The translations under genes and the position numbers were made by a program. The notes under the pieces were generated by a model. That model was not told where the DNA came from. It did not search any database and worked only from the letters and a program-made list of their open reading frames with translations. From contig CM055104.1 of NCBI GenBank assembly GCA_029204225.1, forward strand, positions 42,157,502 to 42,221,501: a stretch of 64,000 bases of DNA, given 5' to 3'. Below, piece by piece: positions 22,832 to 36,389 of the stretch. This DNA comes from Diphasiastrum complanatum. Lineage: Eukaryota; Streptophyta; Lycopodiopsida; Lycopodiales; Lycopodiaceae. Each line of letters opens with the position of its first letter. Positions within the stretch are counted from its first letter, which is position 1.

Positions 22832-24430
22832 TCATCTCTTCTTTTGATTTCCTGACTGCAAAGACCCATCCCGAAGTAATCCGATACTAAGACTGTTAAA
22901 TCTTCCCCTTGAGTACCTTCTAGAGGCTTTTCGCCAATCTGTACCTGTTCGCATCATTGAGACGAACTCCTCATAACTTATTCTTCCATCCTTGTCTGTA
23001 TCTACTTCAACCAAAATGTCATTAATGACATCTAGGTCAACATCGCTTATTTCATCATGCAAACCTTGCCTGAGATCATCACTACCAAGGTATCCATTTC
23101 CAGCTTTGTCAAAATAGTCAAAGGCCTTACGCAGATGTTCATCCTTGTCAACCCTTTGCAAATTTATCACCAATGTCACAAACTCACCGTAATCCAACAA
23201 GCCATCATTATTAACATCAGCTGCCTCCATAAATAGTTTCACTTCAGAATCAGCAAGCCGAGAACCAATTTTTGGAAGACCAGCTTTTAGTTTTTCAAAA
23301 GTAATATATCCACTTTTATCAGTGTCCATTGTGTCAAACATGTCCTTCATTCCCTCGCTCTCCTCACCAGATAGATGCTCTGCAATTATCCTTAGGGCCT
23401 TTCTCTTGAGTTTATTAACAGCCGAGAATTGTTTCAATCTTGTCCGTACAGCATCCAATGGAACATTTGAAGCTTTTTTGGAGTTCTGTAACCAAGGGTG
23501 ATCAAGAACTTGTTGAGCTGTCAAACGAGCCTTTGGATCTGGATCCAACATTTGGCGAACTAATGACTTGGCATTTTCTGAAACTTTAGGCCAAGGTTCC
23601 CTCCTAAAGTCCAAAGAACCACGAAGTATCGCTTGTGCAACACCTTGCTCTGTCTCAGCCCAGAATGGCGGTACCCCACATAAAAGAATGTAAAGTATAA
23701 CACCAGCACTCCAAACGTCAACTTCCGGTCCATAATTACGCTTTAGAACCTCCGGAGCCATGTAATATGGGCTCCCGACAATCTCAGAAAACCTCTCTCC
23801 AGGTTTGAAGAAAACAGAGAGTCCAAAATCTATTGCTTTCAGAGGAGAGTTTTCTTTCTTGTTGGCAAATAAAAAGTTTTCCGGCTTGAGATCACGGTGC
23901 ATAACACCTTGCTTGTGACAAATCTGCACAACTTCAACAATCGTGTGTGTTACAACAGCAGCTGCTCGTTCACTATAATGTCCTCTAGCAATAATCCGGT
24001 CAAAGAGCTCACCACCTTCACATAATTCCATAACGAGGTGAACAGCGCTATCATCTTCAAAAACATTTTTAAGCCCAACTATGTTCGGATGAGGTGGTAG
24101 ATGGTGCATAATAGCCACCTCACGTCTTACATCTTCTATATCCACAGCAGTTTTTAGTTTATGCTTAGATATTGACTTGCACGCTAGCAATTCCTGGGTT
24201 TCCTTATCCAGACAAAGATAAGTAACACCAAATTCACCCCGACCTAACTCCTTCCCAAGTGTGTATTTGTCATGGATGTTTTTTCCCTGTTGTCCTTCCA
24301 ATCCAGCAGGATAACTTTTTAGCACAACCACTTTTCTAGTCACATTTGAATGAAATCCATCCTGGGAGAAGGGATTAGGCCTGCGTTCTCGCTTTGGTTT
24401 TGTTGGTGGAGTCCCGCAACAGTTACCCAT
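22832..24430 (-). CDS. CDPK: calcium-dependent protein kinase, CPK13/group III type
   Basis: Complete 532-residue Ser/Thr kinase of the plant CDPK family, which couples Ca2+ signals to phosphorylation. The start MGNCC gives a myristoylation Gly2 and palmitoylation Cys4/Cys5, so membrane attachment is expected. The kinase domain spans about 56-314: glycine loop GRGEFG (63-68), Lys85, HRD 178-180 in [12 protein letters not shown] 201-203, APE 225-227. The autoinhibitory junction follows (about 320-352), then four EF-hands. Loop 2 (405-416) and loop 4 (477-488) are canonical. Loop 1 (369-380) has Lys instead of Glu at position 12. Loop 3 (441-452) has Ala at position 3 and Asp at position 12. 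The C-terminus [18 protein letters not shown] is typical of group III (CPK7/8/10/13/30/32), and overall wording is closest to CPK13. The coding sequence has no intron, whereas plant CDPK genes usually have several. A splice acceptor-like TTTGCTGATAACTAG ends 2 bases before the ATG, so a 5'-UTR intron is possible. Confidence 0.97.
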   Translation of the reverse strand: MGNCCGTPPTKPKRERRPNPFSQDGFHSNVTRKVVVLKSYPAGLEGQQGKNIHDKYTLGKELGRGEFGVTYLCLDKETQELLACKSISKHKLKTAVDIEDVRREVAIMHHLPPHPNIVGLKNVFEDDSAVHLVMELCEGGELFDRIIARGHYSERAAAVVTHTIVEVVQICHKQGVMHRDLKPENFLFANKKENSPLKAIDFGLSVFFKPGERFSEIVGSPYYMAPEVLKRNYGPEVDVWSAGVILYILLCGVPPFWAETEQGVAQAILRGSLDFRREPWPKVSENAKSLVRQMLDPDPKARLTAQQVLDHPWLQNSKKASNVPLDAVRTRLKQFSAVNKLKRKALRIIAEHLSGEESEGMKDMFDTMDTDKSGYITFEKLKAGLPKIGSRLADSEVKLFMEAADVNNDGLLDYGEFVTLVINLQRVDKDEHLRKAFDYFDKAGNGYLGSDDLRQGLHDEISDVDLDVINDILVEVDTDKDGRISYEEFVSMMRTGTDWRKASRRYSRGRFNSLSIGLLRDGSLQSGNQKKR

Positions 24431-24677
24431 TGCTAGTTATCAGCAAAAGAAAGCTCATTCTTCACATTCTATGGAACTTGATCCCCTTATGCTAAAAATC
24501 ATCTGCTTACCAAATGTCAGAAAAAATGTACTCATTTCAAATGGAGATGGAATCTCATGACATCATGCCGCCACACACATCTACACCTGCAAACAAAAAA
24601 CACTGACGATGACAACACACCTCATGAAGATAAGAGCCTGCTATTATTCACTTTTACATTTTGAATGCATCTCTTGA

Positions 24678-24719
24678 ATTAAAATCCCTTAATATGGAGA
24701 GATATTAAGGGATTTTAAT
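24678..24719. repeat. perfect 18-bp inverted repeat (foldback)
   Basis: ATTAAAATCCCTTAATAT at 24678-24695 and its exact reverse complement at 24702-24719 enclose the 6-base loop GGAGAG. It lies about 250 bp upstream of the CDPK start codon, within the possible 5'-UTR intron or promoter. A short foldback transposon relic or a structured RNA element are both possible. Confidence 0.9.
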
Positions 24720-26389
24720 CCTATATTACATTTTGCTGGTATGCAAACAGAATGTTTGAGAGGTAGGGCCAACAGATTATATCAAAATTCAAAAAATATA
24801 GATGCTATATTTCCAACACAAAATGTAACCAAGGACAAAAAGGACCACCATACCAAAGTGTAGCATGTCAAATTAGTGCCAATCTTCCCAAAAGTTTAAA
24901 ATCAGGTTTATCAGATACCCAAACCATAATAGAAGCCGAGAAGTTGAATTCTAGGGATAAACAGATTTTCATAACCCAAAGTTAAGGGCTTCAAATTGTG
25001 CCAAGATGAACTCCACCAGGGTTGTTCACAATAGAGAGTTGAACAGGCATCAAACATGAGTGAGTTCTTGAGAATCCTAGTAGCCACTCCACATCTTACC
25101 TTCCAACAAGCTACACTTGTAAAAGAGCAGTCAATTTCAGCTTCTGTGAAGGGTCGGCTGACTGTAAGAGCAATGGAGGGATAGGCTTTAGGGCAAACAA
25201 GAGTCCATGTGTAGGAAAAAGGTTGACATTTGAGAGCAAATGAAAAACCTACTAGCTTCCTAGTCTTAAGCAACACATGCAGATCCTGTTTTTAACTGGT
25301 TTGTGCCCTTCTACAGAGATGTATCACAGATGGGAATGTCAATCACATCAGTGTGCACAAAATCCATCGGAGAAGAATGAAGAGCCTTGTGGACACCTCT
25401 GTATGGAGCATCTCGAAAATCTAAGTTGCCCGGCAATAACAAACCATGCACTGTGCAGGAAATACAAGACCAGGCAGCAGAGTTACTACTGAGAGTGCAA
25501 CCAGGAACTATGTATTTTTTTAAACAAACAAGAAGGATTTATCAATTTAATTCTAGGACGCTACCGAAAGAGATGTACAATCTTCAACTTGAAGGGTTTA
25601 CTCACAAAAGTGCTTGCCCAACAGCTCCACCATAAATAGAACATACTCTGTGCTAAGACATCCCAACGTACGTCATCAACACCCAAGAATAGGTGCATGC
25701 CACGTGTGTAAAGATACATTAGCACTGCATTTCATACGTTTATTTAGAGGCCAAAAATCACTTTTTCCGACCAAGGTTTCAACAGTTTCCTTGGTGCTTT
25801 TAGAGATTTTGACCGATGGAAATGGTTACGAACTTGGTCAAAAACCATCCAAGTGCATGAACGATTGTGTAGATGCAAAAACATCAATAATTTATAAGTA
25901 GATATAGAAGCCAATTCTAATCACAAATCAAAACTTTTTTAATCAAATTTTAATTAGGCTAGATTTTTTATTTCTTTTGGAAAAATTTCTGGTTCCCAGA
26001 TGTCATAGGGTGGCAATGGTTGATATCTACAAAAGAGACTAGAATATTCTGACAGGTAACTAAAATCTTCACAGTTCACATGTAATTAAAGCCTAGAGTT
26101 TGAACACAGAACTTGAATGTTCACTGTTTATTGTTGAGTGTTGAATTAAATGGAACTGTGTTTTGAATTCCTCAAATTTCAAATTTCAATAATTAATAAA
26201 TTTTCACTTATCACAACATATTGGCCAATCAAATGACTGATTGATTCGTGAATACAGTTTTTAGTGTACTTATGGCATGATGCTTTGTGCAACACGTTTG
26301 AAATTTGAGATCTGACTTTTAAGCTCACACACTGAATTCTATTAAAGTTTAAGAACTAATGTTGGTCATATAATTAGCAAGGCACAGGA
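24720..26389. other. no gene recognised
   Basis: AT-rich sequence without coding similarity that I recognise on either strand. If the CDPK transcript starts near 30.9 kb, this lies in its first intron. Confidence 0.4.
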
Positions 26390-27780
26390 GTAGAGATCCT
26401 CTTTGGGATAAGGTGGACATCGAGGATGGCTATGGCACCTCAGATACCAAAGGAATCAGTTGCATATTGTGAGGTATCATACACAAGACCTGCTATTGAT
26501 GCGATCATGCCCTTGAGCAGGATGGGAGGTGATGGTATCAGAGGTTGCATATTCATGGTTCCTGCTAATGTTTTGGAGAGCAATCTAGTCCAAGAGGCAG
26601 CGACCTGACCATATGCATAGACATTACTGGCATGGAGCAGACAGCCACACAGTGTACTGCTGGATCTACTACTAGTACAGAGCATGGTGGTGTGGATCCC
26701 ATGGATGAGATATACAGGCACTTCATTTCACACAGGTGCCATGACAACTGCACCCTCTGGACATGGATGCAGCTGAGAGCATATCCTCCCCACCAAATTG
26801 TCTTAGTGCCAGCAAGTGGGCCGCTCCTATCCACTGCATACCACAATATTTACAGAGGGGTCCATCCAGGTCACACACTAGAGAGCGTATATCTGGCCAG
26901 ATTCATGATGCCATAAGAGAGGTAGAGCCTTCCAAAGTAGTCCAGGTTTCACAAACGATGATAGTACTTGGGTTGCTATGGGAGACTGTCCACACATTGG
27001 TTGGCCACCTTCAGAGATGCATGGGCTATGTCCACACATTGGTTGGCCACCTTCAGAGATGCATGGGCTATGGTGACGTTTGTAATAATGTGGGTTGTGC
27101 TAAGCAGATTGCTCTACAGCCAGAAGTATGGTGGTTAGTAAGGAGTGGCTCACATGGGATGGCTCCATGACTAAGCATGAATAGGCATTCGAGGAGATTG
27201 TCACAAGTCCTTCCTTTCTGGCTCAAACTCCTCATCACCATGAGAGCTATCTATGTTATATTGTGATGGTGGACACTGAAAATGGTGTCCTGGGTCTACT
27301 CTACAAGTTCATAAATAGGATCGGAGAGGCCATCAGGGCCAAGACTCATATTTCCAATCACAGGTATGTTCTTAACTGATCATCTTTCAATTTGGATCCA
27401 CAAACCAATTTATACAATGGTAATAGTGCTCCATCCCTGTGGTGACAGCCTAGTCAGTACAGCGATCTAGCACTCATTAGAGGCTTGCGTGCTTATCAAA
27501 GGTGGCTCTATAGAGATGATGTGAAAGAGTTGCTTTGCTAGACTCTCAGCTTTTTGTACTTGGGCACAACTCTGGTAAGTTCCAAAGAGCTACTACTTGT
27601 TGGTCCAGCCAAAAGGCCCCAGAGACATGGTGGGAGATCCAAAACATAAGGTCGAGTCATCTCAAGAAACTGCTCCTCCAGTGAAAGAGAGGAAACAGTC
27701 CACATTTTGGCTCATTCCTATGAAGAAGAGAAATGGGCTTTCTATTTGCTAGCTTGAGAGGCTTGTCTCCTCTAGATATT
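26390..27780 (+). pseudogene. hAT-superfamily transposase pseudogene
   Basis: hAT transposases cut and paste DNA transposons. On the plus strand the diagnostic pieces appear in the right order but in shifting frames. These are DPLWDKVDIEDG at 26394 (start of the BED-finger region); KVVQV then TNDDSTWVAMGDCPHIGW near 26940-26995 (the DUF659 VTDNA...W segment); VVSKEW and FEEIVTSPSF near 27135-27215; VMVDTENGVLGLLYKFINRI then GEAIRAK near 27260-27345; and CSSSERE plus STFWLIPMKKRNGLS with LERLVSSRY near 27670-27770 (the hATC dimerisation domain, usually CSSSGCERNWSTF...KKRNRL). Many stops and a 42-bp tandem duplication break it. Terminal inverted repeats were not found. Confidence 0.75.
26987..27070. 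repeat. 42-bp perfect tandem duplication
   Basis: TGTCCACACATTGGTTGGCC begins each copy, at 26987 and at 27029. The two 42-bp copies are identical. The duplication lies inside the hAT pseudogene. Confidence 0.92.
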
Positions 27781-29597
27781 AGCAAACCTTCAAGTTATGA
27801 AAAGAATGCCATGGGTCAGAGGTCCTATCCAGGTTTCAAAGTAGCTTAGACTCAAGCCAGAGGAAGAGACAGCAAGCAGAAAGGGGCCAGGATGAGTCCA
27901 TGGAGATCATGCATAGCACAGATGACAGACACAGATCCATGACTGCGGCAACGAGACCAGGGCCTTCCACCTCCCGAGTCAGATTAGAGAGTGAGAATTC
28001 CATCAGCAGTTCCACAAAGAGCAACACTAAGGGGGAGCTTGCTGATGCTGGTGGGGATGGGGATGACACTCATGAGAGTGGGCGATACAGGCTAGTAAGA
28101 GGCATAGGCCAACATCTTCCAAACGTAAAATTAAAGGGTGAGTAACGTAGTTTTAGATCAGAGCGTTCAATTTCTAGAAGCATTATGGCTTGTAAAATGA
28201 CGATGATATGCTACAATTTAAAAGTTCTATCTAATAATTGATTGTTGATGAACCATGCATTGAGATAAAAATTTGAATGTCTAATTGATTTCATACCTCT
28301 GTTTAGCAATACTGGTAAAATTTAAATTTTTATCATGATTTTATATCTCGATTCTTTAAAAACCCCACATACATGGATTTATCAAAACCAAACCAGCAGA
28401 AGTGCTTGATTTATCTTTCAAAGTCGGAGTAAATACATCAATTCAAACCGGCTTATAACTATGATGTGGAAGGTCTTGTAATCATCTCATAAGAGGCAAT
28501 AGCTCATCAATGATCACAACAAATAAACATGCACCCAAAAGTTGGTAAGACGATCTAAATTAGATATTGAACTTTAACTTCAACTACTTATGTCAATGTC
28601 AAAGTGGAGTTCGGCATTTAGCGATGAGCACACTACTTGATTAGCTTGCATCCTAAAATAGAACAATCACAAATGTAATGTCCTCAGACTAATGATCTAC
28701 AATACCATGGGCCTCTTTCCAATTGGTTTCTTGGACCCATTTCAGGCCCTTTTGACCTTTGTCCACAAAACTGGTCTTAGAGAGTTACATATGAATCGTG
28801 ATAATAGGTAAAACTTGGAAGTTCTATCTCCGGAATCAAATTCAAGATTGATCGTTGATAATTATAACATTGTAATATAAAGACAAAAAGCACTTGTCTT
28901 TGCCATAATAGAAGGCTAGAAATAAAATCCCCTCCAAAAAAAAAACCCTCTAACCAATTCGTCGATTCTTTCCTAGGATTGCTAATTCTTTCCCATTTTG
29001 AAAAGTCCACATAATATACAAGGCCATGTGCACCCTTCAAAGATATGATCATGCCAACACACAACTAAGCACTACCTCAACCAAAATTCGTTGAAACAAC
29101 TAAGATGTATCTAAAATTCAGCATGGAGACCATAACTTCGTCGAGTAAAGCTTATAAAAAAAATAGACATGCAAGCAAAAGGCCTAAAAAAATCTATATA
29201 AAAATCAACATTAAAAAAACAAAATTTAACTAGCAAGGACTAGTTATGGTCTAATCACTACTTAAACATAAGTTTCCTTTTGCATTTTGAGATAATGTGG
29301 GCTTTTATCTTCGGTGGACCCAATGTTAAAGAAGAGTAACAAATTCTCACCTTGGAAAGACTAGTTGTGGTCCCATCAATACCCAAGCATTTGGATTCTG
29401 AGAGCATCAAAAATTTCTTCGGTAGACCCAATACTGACTAGGAAGTGAATGAAGTTGGTCCAGATTTTAACTTATTTCAAAGTGAGACTCTGATGTTGGA
29501 GGTAAGTTAAATTTTTACACGCATAATGGTTTCCTGATTTATTTAACTTCTTATTCTAGGATACGACAGATAGCAGGTATATGAGACAACTTGCAAC
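27781..29597. other. no gene recognised
   Basis: The first 350 bases are GC-richer and may be the tail of the hAT element. The rest is AT-rich with no similarity that I recognise. Confidence 0.4.
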
Positions 29598-29877
29598 GTT
29601 GTAAGGCAAACGTATGCTAGAGTCAGAAGCCTTAAACGAACTGCTGTCACAAAGTTCCTTCAGTGGTAAACATTTATTTGATGCTAGAACCCTGAATGAC
29701 AACGGTTATATAGATCACATGAAGACACAAAATTATTGTTGTAAGGCAAACGTATGCTAGAGTCAGAAACCTTAAACGAACTGCTGTCACAAAGTTCCTT
29801 CAGTGGTAAACATTTCTTTGATGCTAGAACCCTGAATGACAACGGTTATATAGATCACATGAAGACACAAAATTATT
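29598..29877. repeat. 140-bp tandem duplication, nearly identical
   Basis: Two 140-bp units (29598-29737 and 29738-29877, each starting GTTGTAAGGCAAACG or the equivalent) differ by eye at only two or three positions. The duplication is therefore much younger than the surrounding retrotransposons. Confidence 0.92.
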
Positions 29878-30568
29878 TAGGTCTACCTTCCTGTAAGTGA
29901 ATTTTAGCATGCGTCTTTGTCTCCAGTGTCCTCACGTCACTTCAAATTTGCCATCCCAGCCTGTAGAAATTGAAGCACAACTTAAAAGCTTCAATAGCTT
30001 TCAAGTGGCGTTCCATTTACAGAAAACATCCTTACTGCGTTGACGCATCTTTCCTCAAAGATGTCAGCTGATACGATATCTACCTCAGCTCTCAACAGAT
30101 TCGGTTCTTAAGCAAGTGATATTAAAAAAACACAATCATCCATTTCTGCCAAAAGAATATTAGAGAATTTTCAGACGCTTTCTAAATGTCACAAAAAGTC
30201 ATCTAGTCCCTTAGAACTAAAACCTCCTCCTGCTCCCGTTGTCTTTTTGGATGAATTTATTCGCTCGTAAGCAACTGCTACCTTTCCTAAGGACGTACTG
30301 AAGTTCATACCTCTGAGTTCGGGTTCAAAGCGCAACAGACCAGCAATCAAACTAAATTTGTAATGAAGGAAATTTTGATAAGCATGAAATCGTCCTTAAA
30401 TATTCCTTAATTCTAAAATGAAAAGCTTACCAGTCCTCAAAGGCAAAACAATCACGTGCTAATTTTCTACACAAAAACGATGAGTTATTTCGAGCACGAA
30501 CAAATTTTGACGTAAGAGCGCAAAACGAATCCAAAGATCAGATAAAAACCTAAAGAGGCTCGCCTCAC

Positions 30569-30916
30569 CGTCTCTGCCGCTGCAGTCCAGGGTTCACCAA
30601 ACAGATTCAAATCAGTCAAAAGACATAACTGCAGAAGCAGTTCACGCGTATGCCGGCACCACGAACATCATAGCAATCCAGGATATGCTTGCAACTGCTG
30701 CCCAAAAAAAATCAGCAACAATAATGGACTACTGGTGCGGGCATCTGTTAGCAAAAACGGAAGCACCCTCTGAGTTGCGTTCCTCGAGAGCAAGTCCAAG
30801 GATACACACGCTTTGGATCTGCTCCGAAAATCCTGATCTGCTCGGATTTAGAGCGAGCGAGCGAGCGAGCAAGCAAACGAGGAGTTCTGTTGACCATTCC
30901 TCATATATAAGCGAGA
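30569..30916 (-). promoter_or_regulatory. candidate promoter and 5'-UTR exon, possibly for the CDPK gene
   Basis: A TATA element (TATATAA at 30904-30910 on plus, TTATATATG on minus) stands between a (CT)n tract on its right and a GAGC-repeat stretch at 30851-30871. Read on the minus strand, a roughly 300-base leader follows and ends in CAGAGACG/GTGAGG, a good plant splice donor, at 30569/30568. The next intact coding region downstream on that strand is the CDPK, whose ATG is preceded by an acceptor-like sequence, which would imply a 6.1-kb 5'-UTR intron. The plus-strand reading (TATA then CT-rich leader) is equally possible, but no gene follows on that strand nearby. The link to the CDPK is inference. 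Confidence 0.35.
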
Positions 30917-30980
30917 AAGCAGCAGAGCGAGAACAGAGAACGACGACTAAATGAAGAAACTTACGCCCTTCCTTTCTATT

Positions 30981-30985
<5 letters not shown>

Positions 30986-31023
<38 letters not shown>
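30986..31023. repeat. (CT)n microsatellite
   Basis: About 19 CT units directly beside the TATA-containing region. Confidence 0.95.
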
Positions 31024-31026
<3 letters not shown>

Positions 31027-31573
31027 CTGCGTGTAAGAGTTTACTCTTAACAAAAATAAAATAAAATTGTATGGGGGAGTGAATGCTATTCATGTATGCA
31101 TCATTTTGAACCCCTTTCTCTATAAACCAAGCTTCATTACCGAGCACAGTTTCGTCCGTTGTCGCTCGGTAGTCAAATTCGATTCCTAGAAACCGATGCT
31201 TGCTTGACACATCAGCATCGACTTAGGTCAATAACCAATTCGATGCCGATGTGTTAAGCAGCCATTGGCTTACACTGGAGAGTTGTTCGGTCGTGAGAGA
31301 CAAAAATTCTTTGAACCCAATTACGTTGTGAAATCGGCTCGGATTCATCGGTTCCACCAAAACCCCACGGCTCCGTGGCCTCCCCGGCTTTTAGGTTCTC
31401 GGGCGAAATCAGCTTAAATGGCCAATTTTTAAACATGTAAAATTCATTACCCAAACATGGCTCCAAGGTCACATGTGCAACTTCTTAACATTGATGTGGC
31501 ACCAAGAAGCTTATGCCGTAATCTTCCCATGCTCTTTAACAAAAACCAAAAATCTTCCGAAGCTTCCACATGG

Positions 31574-31689
31574 TAGAAACAAATGGGGCCAATAAGTTCC
31601 TTGTCACTCCCTACGTGTAGGTGCCTAATCATAGAAACAAATGGGGCCAATAAGTTCCTTGTCATTCCCTACGTGTAGGTGCCTAATCA
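31574..31689. repeat. 58-bp tandem duplication
   Basis: Units at 31574-31631 and 31632-31689, starting TAGAAACAAATGGGGCC, differ at one base (C/T). Confidence 0.92.
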
Positions 31690-33989
<2,300 letters not shown>

Positions 33990-34439
33990 CCTTCTAGATT
34001 GAGAAGTGAATAACCAACTCCAATATTGTTTCTAAATTGTTTTGATAATGAAACATCAATGTGACACATTTCTTCCATTGCATGTCAATAGGTGTTGGCC
34101 ATTTCTAGTGCCATGCAATGCCCAACGCACAAAGCATGTAAATAAATATTGAACGCTCACACAGCCTCGATTTTGTAACTTATGTAATTATATAAAAGTT
34201 AGACACTGCATAACGGTGTACTTGTACTACGCAAAGTGCCAATAAATGAAGATGCCTTGAAGCATTAAAAAGTAATAAGCAACTAATTTTAATTAAGTGT
34301 GCCTCAAAACTCAGTAGGAATTTATGTGGCATGGCTCAAGTAGGAATTGCAAAAGCATTGTAAAGTCAAGTTAATTGCAAAATAAATAAAAGCAAGTTAA
34401 CTTAGACTCTCACGTTTTAGAAATGAGCCAATAACAATC

Positions 34440-35395
34440 TTGAGCATATGTCTACAAGTGCGTAGAATTCAACGATGCAGATGTCGTTATGACTCTCCTG
34501 TTGAGTTGTTCTGACACCTACAAAACTTGGGTAATCATCATTTCTACCCAGCAAGGTCTTACATTAGCACGAGTTCCATCTATGCTACTGTAGGAAGAGA
34601 TTCGAAGAAATGGATCTTCATTCTCTCATTCGGCACCAGAATCGAAAGCTCTTTATTCGAAGAAATTTGATAAGAAGAAGAAGTCGAAGAAATCAAGAAA
34701 GTCGAATGATAATTCGACTTCATTGAAATCAAAACTATTTTGCAGATATTGCAAACAAACTAGACATTTTCTACAGGATTGTCGAATTCTCAAATCAAAA
34801 AAGCAGCAACTGATTTGAGCAATTGCAGCAGCAGTATGCTAATGCAGTAGAAAGTTCAAGAGACTTCGACAAAGAAGATGATGAAGCAGCATTTATGGCA
34901 AATGAAGACCGACAAGATGTCGATTCTTGGTATTTGGATTCAAGTGCTACTCAGCACATGACAAGCCAGCGAAAAAGGTTTCATAAGTACATTCAAGCTA
35001 CGACTCAAAAGTATGTCTCATTGGGCAATAGCAGTACTCACAATATTGATGGTATTGACACTATCAAATTGCAATTTCGGGATGGTACTACTTTCATTCC
35101 AAATGTTTTTCATGTTATGAATCTTACCAAAAATCTACTTTCTATAAGTAGAATCATTGACTTGGGCCATAAAGTCGAATTTGATTCTAATACTTGTTTG
35201 ATATTAGACAAAAGCAAAAAGGTATTTTGCACTTGGAAAGCGGCAAGGTGATTATTATAAGCTTAGTCCTTGCAATGATTCGGCTGTTCAAGCTCTATCT
35301 ACTTCTACTTTGGAAGATAGAGATTATCCATTACATATTTCGGGTCCAATATATTATCTCCACATGGCACTTGCCAGGTGGATGACGGCGTATCA
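34440..35395 (+). pseudogene. copia gag and protease remnant (copy 4)
   Basis: Gag reads DVVMTLLLSCSDTYKTWVII from about 34465, then GLTLARVPSMLL, a stop and EEIRRNGSSF. A basic stretch is followed by a perfect CX2CX4HX4C knuckle (CRYCKQTRHFLQDC) at 34741-34782. The protease follows in the open frame 34823-35251 with SWYLDSSATQHMTSQ: the catalytic triad D-S-G has become D-S-S, which should kill the enzyme. After LLSISRIIDLGHKVEFDS the frame shifts into a GAG-pre-integrase start (YYKLSPCNDSAVQALSTSTL) and the similarity ends near 35390. Integrase and polymerase are missing. Confidence 0.82.
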
Positions 35396-35429
35396 AGTTG
35401 AAGTTGAATCGACAAGTTTTCAAGAGTAG

Positions 35430-35524
35430 TCACTCTTCTTTTGACTCATATATAGCTTATTCCATTTTCCAACGGATCCATCCAACTTGTCTACCATGAG
35501 AACCGCCTTATTTTGTAAATCCAT
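35430..35524 (-). pseudogene. copia gag start codon region
   Basis: The minus strand reads MDLQNKAVLMVDKLDGS from 35524. It is the same gag N-terminus as at 43085 (MDSQSNAGLIVDKLNGS). Only about 30 codons survive. It lies tail-to-tail with the plus-strand copia fragment that ends at 35395. Confidence 0.6.
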
Positions 35525-36389
35525 GTAGCAATTTTAGATTTTTTTTATTCAAATAATTTGATAGTCGCTATAATCTATCAATGAATGTAAATATGATTGA
35601 ATGTCTAGTTGTAATGTGCTATCAATACTACTGTTAATATAGCAACTCGACATAAACTTAAATCGAATTCAACTCAACACTTCTTCGATTCAACTATTAG
35701 TCATATCAAGTGTCAGATCTAGCTCTTGTTCTAATAGTATTTGAACATTAGTTGAAGTCAACTCAAATGTTGATTGAGCATATTTGAATATTGGTCACAT
35801 ATATGTTCGAACATTGGTCAAAAACATTCATCAATTTGAGTCGAACCGAATACCTATCGATTATGTGGAGACACACATGAATCATGGTTGTGGTTATCGA
35901 ATCGGTTATGGTATTACCAATAGTCATGCCAAAATGTCGTGTCACACTCTCATCCCACATCAATTAAAGTCGACTTTTGGTCTGACGCATGGTGATTTGC
36001 TTTATTTAGCTAATAAAATAGATAAAGTACATGGATTTGGATCAAAATTGGATTTAAAGAAGTGAATAAATCTAACAATTTTCTTGTATTTCTTCAAAGA
36101 AACTACCTTGCTTATAAAATGATATCAACTTAGTGTGAAAATCTAATGTCTTATTAATCAATCAAAATCTAACAAAAAAAATTGTCCATGATTTCTTTTT
36201 TTTTGAAGTCCATCTGAATCGAATGAATTTTTAAGTGTGTCGAATTCTAACATGAATATAAAAAAAAAATGTAGAGCTCCTATGATCACATTTTGGCCCA
36301 CTATTATGAATGAGCTGGTATAATTGGGGAGTGTAAAACACACAAAAAAAAGGATTTGGTAATGGAGCTAAAATTGTATGAATGTGCCT
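35525..36389. other. no gene recognised
   Basis: Probably leader and LTR of the minus-strand copia whose gag start is at 35524. A short motif (TTGAACATTGGTCA with variants) is repeated three times at 35740-35820. Confidence 0.35.

Noticed and set aside
26426-27170. Several short open frames at 26.4-27.2 kb as host genes
   Set aside because: Together they give a hAT transposase order across frames. None alone has a start, length or domain of a host gene.
29598-29877. Direct repeats considered as a CRISPR array or LTR pair
   Set aside because: Only two adjacent 140-bp units without spacers and without a retroelement between them.
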